From Pseudomonadota bacterium (lineage in GTDB: Bacteria; Pseudomonadota; Gammaproteobacteria; Steroidobacterales; Steroidobacteraceae), in contig JADIZR010000016.1 in NCBI GenBank assembly GCA_016704655.1, forward strand, positions 1-64,000: 64,000 nucleotides of DNA, given 5' to 3'. How positions within the stretch are numbered: the stretch's first letter is position 1; each line of letters opens with the position of its first letter. Shown here one piece after another: positions 59,327 through 64,000 of the stretch. The translations under genes were made by a program, and so were the position numbers. The notes under the pieces were generated by a model, which saw nothing but the letters and a program-made list of their open reading frames with translations, ran no database searches and was not told the origin of the DNA.

Positions 59327-62101
59327 ATGACCACCAATGCGCCGCGATGGATTTACGCTTTTGCAGAAGGTGATGGCCGTAACAAGATGCTGCTCGGCGG
59401 CAAGGGCGCCAACCTGTGCGAGATGACGCGCATCGGGCTGAACGTACCCCCCGGATTCGTCATTACGACCGAAGCCTGTCTCGCCTGCCTCGGCGACGCA
59501 GGGCGCAACCTGCCCGCGGGCTTGCTTGACGCCGCACGCACCGAGATGGCGTCGCTCGAGCGCCAGACCGGCAAGCGCTTCGGCGGCGGCGACGACCCGC
59601 TGCTCGTCTCGGTGCGTTCGGGCTCGGCCATGTCCATGCCGGGCATGATGGACACCATTCTGAACCTCGGTCTCAACGAGACGACGCTCGCCGCGCTCAT
59701 CCGCCACACGGGCAACGAGCGCTTCGGTTTCGACGCCTGGCGCCGCTTCATCCAGCTGTTCGGCAAGGTTGCGCTCGGTGTGCCCGACGCATTGTTTGAC
59801 GAGCAGTTCGAAGCGGTGAAGTCCCGCGTCGGCGTCAAGCAGGACGTGATGCTCGGCGCGGACGAGCTGCGCGAGATCGGCGAGCGCTTCCTGCAGGTGG
59901 TGCAGCGGCATACCGGGCAGCCGTTCCCTGCCGATCCCATGAGCAGCTCGAGATTGCCATCAAGGCCGTCTTCAATTCGTGGACGGGCAAGCGGGCCATC
60001 GATTACCGGCGGGAGTTCAAGATCACGCCGGCGATGGCGAACGGCACGGCCGTCAACGTCGTCGCCATGGTCTACGGCAACATGGGTAACGACAGCGCGA
60101 CCGGCGTCGGCTTCACGCGCAACCCGGCGACGGGCGAGAACCAGTTGTATGGCGAGTACCTGACGAACGCGCAGGGCGAGGACGTGGTCGCAGGCATCCG
60201 CACCCCCAAGCCCATCGGCGACCTCGCCACGGAAATGCCGGGCCTCTACGTGCAGCTGGTCGAGCTGCGCAACCGGCTGGAGCGGCACTACCGCGAAGTG
60301 CAGGACTTCGAGTTCACGATCGAGCGCGGCACCCTCTATTGCCTGCAGACGCGCAACGGCAAGATGAACGCCGCCGCACGGGTACGCACCGCGGTCGAAA
60401 TGCACGAGGAAGGGCTGTTGAGCCGTGAAGAAGCCATCACGCGCGTCGACCCTGCGCACCTGGAGCAGATGCTGTTCCCGCGCCTCGATCCGCAGCACAA
60501 GAGCCAGCCACTGGCGACGGGGTTGCCCGCGTCGCCCGGAGCGGCCAGCGGCCATGCGGTCTTCGATGCGGACCGCGCCGAGACGCTCGGTAAGCAGGGC
60601 ACCAAGGTCATCCTGGTGCGCGAGGAAACCAAGCCTGAGGACATCCACGGGTTCTTCGCCTCGCAGGGCATCCTCACCAGCCGCGGCGGCAAGACTTCGC
60701 ACGCGGCCGTCGTCGCGCGAGGCATGGGTAAACCTTGCGTGGCTGGAGCCGAAGGCATCCACGTCGACGTGGCGATGCGCGTCGCGTTCGTCGGCGACCA
60801 GGTGATCAAGGAAGGCGACGTCGTCACCATCGACGGCAGCACGGGCCGCGTGTTCCGCGGCGAGGTACCGACGGTCGAGGCCGACTTCTCGGCGGCGCTG
60901 GTCAAGCTGCTCGGCTGGGCGGACCAGCACGCGCGACTCGGCGTGCGCGCCAACGCTGACACGCCGCAGGACGCGGCGCGTGCGTTGCGTTACGGCGCGA
61001 AGGGCATCGGCCTGTGCCGCACCGAGCGCATGTTCAACGCGGCCGATCGGCTGCCCATCGTCGTCGACATGATCGTGGCCGAAACGCCCGAGGACAGGCG
61101 CGCCGCACTTGATCGCCTGCTGCCGATCCAGCGGGCGGATTTCGTCGGCATCTTCCGCGGCATGGCGCCGCACCCGGTGACGATCCGGCTGCTGGACCCG
61201 CCGATCCATGAGTTCCTGCCGACGGAGCGGCAGCTCGAAGACGACATCGCGCGACTGCACGACCTGCGGGTGCCGCCCGCGGCATGGAGGTGCTGACGGA
61301 AGCCGCGCGCTTCGCCCCTGGATACGTTGATCCCCGCCACGCTGCGCGATTTTGGCGAGACGCGGCTGATCGACTCGATCATCGCGCGCAAGGAAGCGAT
61401 CCTGCGCAAGGCGCGCGCGCTGCGCGAGGTGAACCCGATGCTGGGTCACCGCGGCGTGCGGCTCGGCATCACGTATCCGGAGATCTACACGATGCAGATT
61501 CGCGCCGTGCTCGAAGCCGCGGCCGACTGCGTGCGCTCCGGTGTCGAGGTCCACCCTGAAATCATGGTGCCGCAGGTCTGCACGGCCCAGGAACTGAACC
61601 TCGTGCGCGACTACATGTCCGCCGTGCAGAAACAGGTCGAGCTGACCTACGGCGTGCAGGTCCCGTGCCGGTTCGGCACCATGGTGGAGGTCGCGCGCCT
61701 GCATGCGCGCCGAGAACCTCGCAGAAGTGGCTGAATTCTTCTCCTTCGGCACCAACGACCTCACCCAGGCGACGTTCTCGTTCTCGCGCGAAGATGCCGA
61801 GAACAAGTCCCTGCCGATGTACAACGAGCGGGGAATCCTGCAGGACAACCCGTTCGAGGTACTCGACGTGAAGGGCGTGGGGCGATTGATGGCGCTCGCC
61901 GTGGAATGGGGCCGTCGCAGCCGACCCGGACTCAAGGTCGGCATCTGCGGGGAGCACGGCGGTCACCCGGCCTCGATCATTTTCTGTGATTCGATCGGGC
62001 TCGACTACGTCTCGTGTTCGGCGCCGCGGGTGCCGATTGCCAGGCTCGCAGCCGCGCAGGCAGCGATCGGCAGCGCCGCAGTCACGGACAAGGCGGCGTA
62101 A
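59327..62101 (+). CDS. ppdK: Pyruvate phosphate dikinase (several frameshifts)
   Basis: Interconverts pyruvate, ATP and phosphate with phosphoenolpyruvate. About 925 residues once repaired, close to the family's 880-900. Parts in order: ATP-binding [61 protein letters not shown], the phosphohistidine loop [21 protein letters not shown] near 60690, and the PEP domain end [23 protein letters not shown]. Shifts near 59940, 61275 and 61700 separate four raw frames. The phosphohistidine is intact. It follows the AtoE gene after a 151-base gap. Confidence 0.88.
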
Positions 62102-62221
62102 GGGTCCTCGGTCTGCAAAGTCGGCTGCAGGTCAGGCGCTCTTCCAGCAGCGGCGGCCAGTGATGTCATTTTCTGGCCCGTGCCTGGCAGTCACCTATAT
62201 TGCCGGGGAACGGAGGATCCC

Positions 62222-63725
62222 ATGGCCGACCGCAAACTGCTCAACCTGCTCGACCTGAGCTTCGTGCTCATGGAAACGCGCCAGACGCCGATGCATGTCG
62301 CCGGTCTGCAGACTTTCGTGCTGCCGGCTGGCGCGCCGCGCGATTACCCGCGCAAGGTCTACGAATACCTGCGCAGTTTCCCGGTCACCGCGGCCCCGTT
62401 CAATTACCGGCTGCGCGGCATGGGGTCGGGTCGTTTGCGCCCCACCTTCGAGGTCGCTGACAAGATCGACCTCGAGTACCACCTGCGGCATTCGGCGCTG
62501 CCCTATCCCGGCGGCGAGCGTGAACTGGGCATCCTCGTTTCACGCCTGCATTCCAATCCGATGGATCTCGACCGCCCGCTGTGGGAGATCCACCTGATCG
62601 AAGGCCTGCAGGGCGGGCGCTTTGCTTTGTACTGCAAGCTGCATCATTCACTGGCCGACGGCGTGTCCGGGCGTCGGCTTGCTCAACTTTTCGACCGATC
62701 CCGACGCCAGCGAGACGCCGCCGATCTGGGCTGCGGACCGGCCGCGCAGCGCACGCGCGCCGAAGGTTCCGGGACGGTTCGGCGCCTTCAGCGTGCTGCA
62801 GGCAGCCTTCGCGAGCCAGGCCAAAGAATTGCCGAACCTCGTGCAGGGCCTGGCGGGCACGGTCAAGGCCGTGTTCGGCGTGAAGCCGGATCCCGACTTC
62901 ACGTCGCTGGCGGAGGCGCCGCGCACGATCTTCAACGTCAACGTCACCCCGCAACGCCGGGTCGCCACGCAGGCGACCAGCCTCGAACGCCTGAAAGCCA
63001 TCGGCGAAGCGGCGGGCGGCAGTATCAACGACGTGGTGCTTGCAGCCAGCAGCGGAGCAATGCGGCGCTTCCTGCTCGAGCTCGGCGAGTTGCCGCGCAA
63101 GTCACTGGTGACGTCCATTCCTGTGGCGTTGCCGCGCGACTCGAGCCAGGCCGGCGGCAATGCGATCAGCTTCGCCAACGTGCGCCTTGGCACCGACATC
63201 GAGGATGTGCGCGAACGGTTCGACGTGATCCGTCGCAGCAGCACCGCCGGACGCGAATTTCTCAAGCAGATGAGCACGAAGACGCTCATGGATTACACCG
63301 TGCTGATCAGCTCGCCGCAGATCCTCACGCGCCTGCCCGGCATCGGTTCGCGCGTGCCGCCGACCTATAACGTCATCATCTCGAACGTGCCCGGTCCGCG
63401 CGGCAAGCTGTACTTCCTGGGCGCGGAGATGGAGGCGTATTACCCGATCTCGGCGCTGTTCCATGGCCAGGCGCTCAACATCACGGTATTGAGCTACGCC
63501 GGCGGCCTGTATTTTGGCTTCACCGGGTGCGCCGACAAGGTGCCCCACCTGCAACGTCTCGCCGTGTACACGGGAGAGGCGATCGACGAACTGGAGCAGG
63601 TGTTTCTGGGTCGTGGCGGTGACAAGAAGGTGGGGAAGGGGAGGAAGGCGGGGAAGGGCAGGAAGGCGGGAAGGGCGAGGAAGGCCAGGAAGGTGGGGAA
63701 GGGAAGGAAGACGAGGAAGGCCTGA
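62222..63725 (+). CDS. Wax ester synthase/diacylglycerol acyltransferase with basic tail (one frameshift)
   Basis: About 500 residues, WS/DGAT bifunctional family, which makes storage wax esters or triacylglycerol. The catalytic HHxxxDG motif is LHHSLADGVSG near 62639; PLWEIHLIEGL precedes it and the C-terminal domain follows (NVIISNVPGPRGKLYFLGAEMEAYYPISALFHGQALNITVLSY). A one-base shift near 62680 changes the frame. The last 35 residues (63625-63722) are almost all Lys, Arg, Gly and Ala in GRKAGKGRKAGRARKA-type repeats, unlike typical family ends. ATG at 62222 with GGAG upstream. Confidence 0.85.
63625..63722 (+). repeat. Purine-rich repeat coding for a basic tail
   Basis: About 98 bases that are nearly all G and A on the plus strand, built of GGAAGG/GGCGGG variants (for example GGGGAAGGGGAGGAAGGCGG), encoding the Lys/Arg/Gly/Ala tail of the WS/DGAT. 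Period is irregular, roughly 18-24 bases. Such a polypurine strand could form triplex or be length-variable. Confidence 0.6.
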
Positions 63726-63737
63726 GCTGGCTTGCGG

Positions 63738-64000
63738 TCAGCGCAGCGTCAGCAGGTGCGTGCCGTACGCGCGCACATCGTCCCAGTTCGTGTAGTCGAT
63801 GACCGCGGTGGTGTCCGTCGGGCCGTGCGTCATTTTCATGATGAGGCGGATCATGAACCGGTCCAGCCAGGGCCACGCAGGATAGTCGACTTTTCCGGCG
63901 ATCACTTTCAGGTCGCGCGGCCGCCACGGTGAGAGCTGCAGGAACTTCTGCATGTAACGGTTGCCCTCGACCGTCGACTTCTCCGGCACGCGCGCCACGA
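63738..64000 (-). CDS. hemG: HemG-like protoporphyrinogen oxidase, C-terminal part (runs off the window)
   Basis: The last 86 residues of a flavodoxin-like protein match the end of HemG, menaquinone-dependent protoporphyrinogen dehydrogenase: PEKSTVEGNRYMQKFLQLSPWRPRDLKVIAGKVDYPAWPWLDRFMIRLIMKMTHGPTDTTAVIDYTNWDDV. The stop is TGA at 63738-63740 on the minus strand; the start lies beyond the window. Haem synthesis gene convergent with the DGAT gene. Confidence 0.82.
   Translation of the reverse strand, partial: VARVPEKSTVEGNRYMQKFLQLSPWRPRDLKVIAGKVDYPAWPWLDRFMIRLIMKMTHGPTDTTAVIDYTNWDDVRAYGTHLLTLR

Noticed and set aside
59353..61944. A minus-strand open frame of 863 codons opposite ppdK
   Set aside because: Shadow of the PPDK gene with no recognisable motif.
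63625..63722. CRISPR-like or tandem repeat array
   Set aside because: Repeats are short, irregular and in frame within a gene; there are no spacers.

Overview
The window is GC-rich chromosomal DNA from a gammaproteobacterium. The flanking genes (ybiT, yqjD/E/K-like trio, yajD, hemG, higBA, TAT-exported IorB, wax ester synthase/DGAT, AtoE-type fatty-acid permease) fit an aerobic, lipid-using lineage of the Xanthomonadales/Nevskiales/Steroidobacter kind. That placement is an inference from gene content. Many conserved flanking genes are broken by single-base indels, often in homopolymers (ybiT, fhs, ppdK, iorB, xdhC, an M20 peptidase, two amidohydrolases). This pattern looks like long-read consensus error, not gene decay.

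Layout. 1-4.2 kb: ybiT, an NTF2-like protein, an M20 peptidase and a small protein with an in-frame TAG. 4.23-39.94 kb: a genomic island of about 35.7 kb. Its left edge carries the 3' half of a tRNA-Pro(CGG) on the minus strand, and its right edge the 3' half of a tRNA-Arg(ACG) on the plus strand. Both are cut at the anticodon loop. No integrase is visible. 39.95-64 kb: ordinary chromosome with higBA, a TMEM64-type membrane protein, yqjKED-like genes, iorAB with an xdhC-mocA maturation gene, fhs, an ABC/FtsX/adaptor export operon, two amidohydrolases, a short-chain fatty acid permease, pyruvate phosphate dikinase, a WS/DGAT with a strongly basic tail, and the end of hemG.

The island is a copper-handling unit. 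It encodes Met/His-rich periplasmic proteins, two DUF411 proteins, a CueR-like MerR next to a YHS/HMBD P-type ATPase, two TolC-type channels, two multicopper oxidases, a CusF-like chaperone, a soluble cytochrome c, an OmpR-type two-component pair, a CusBA RND pump, and an ECF sigma/anti-sigma pair divergent from a Met/Gly-rich subtilase. Together they can pump Cu(I) from the cytoplasm, move it through the envelope, oxidise it in the periplasm and sense it there.

Two features are unusual. A complete quinol-oxidising alternative complex III operon (actABCDEF), preceded by an overlapping methyltransferase gene, sits inside the island with no terminal oxidase genes beside it. A patatin-like lipase carries a C-terminal YHS metal-binding domain and lies between a cysteine-less MerR relative and the Cus pump genes. 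Four island transcription units also share a GATAYTTT-type motif upstream, a candidate common operator.
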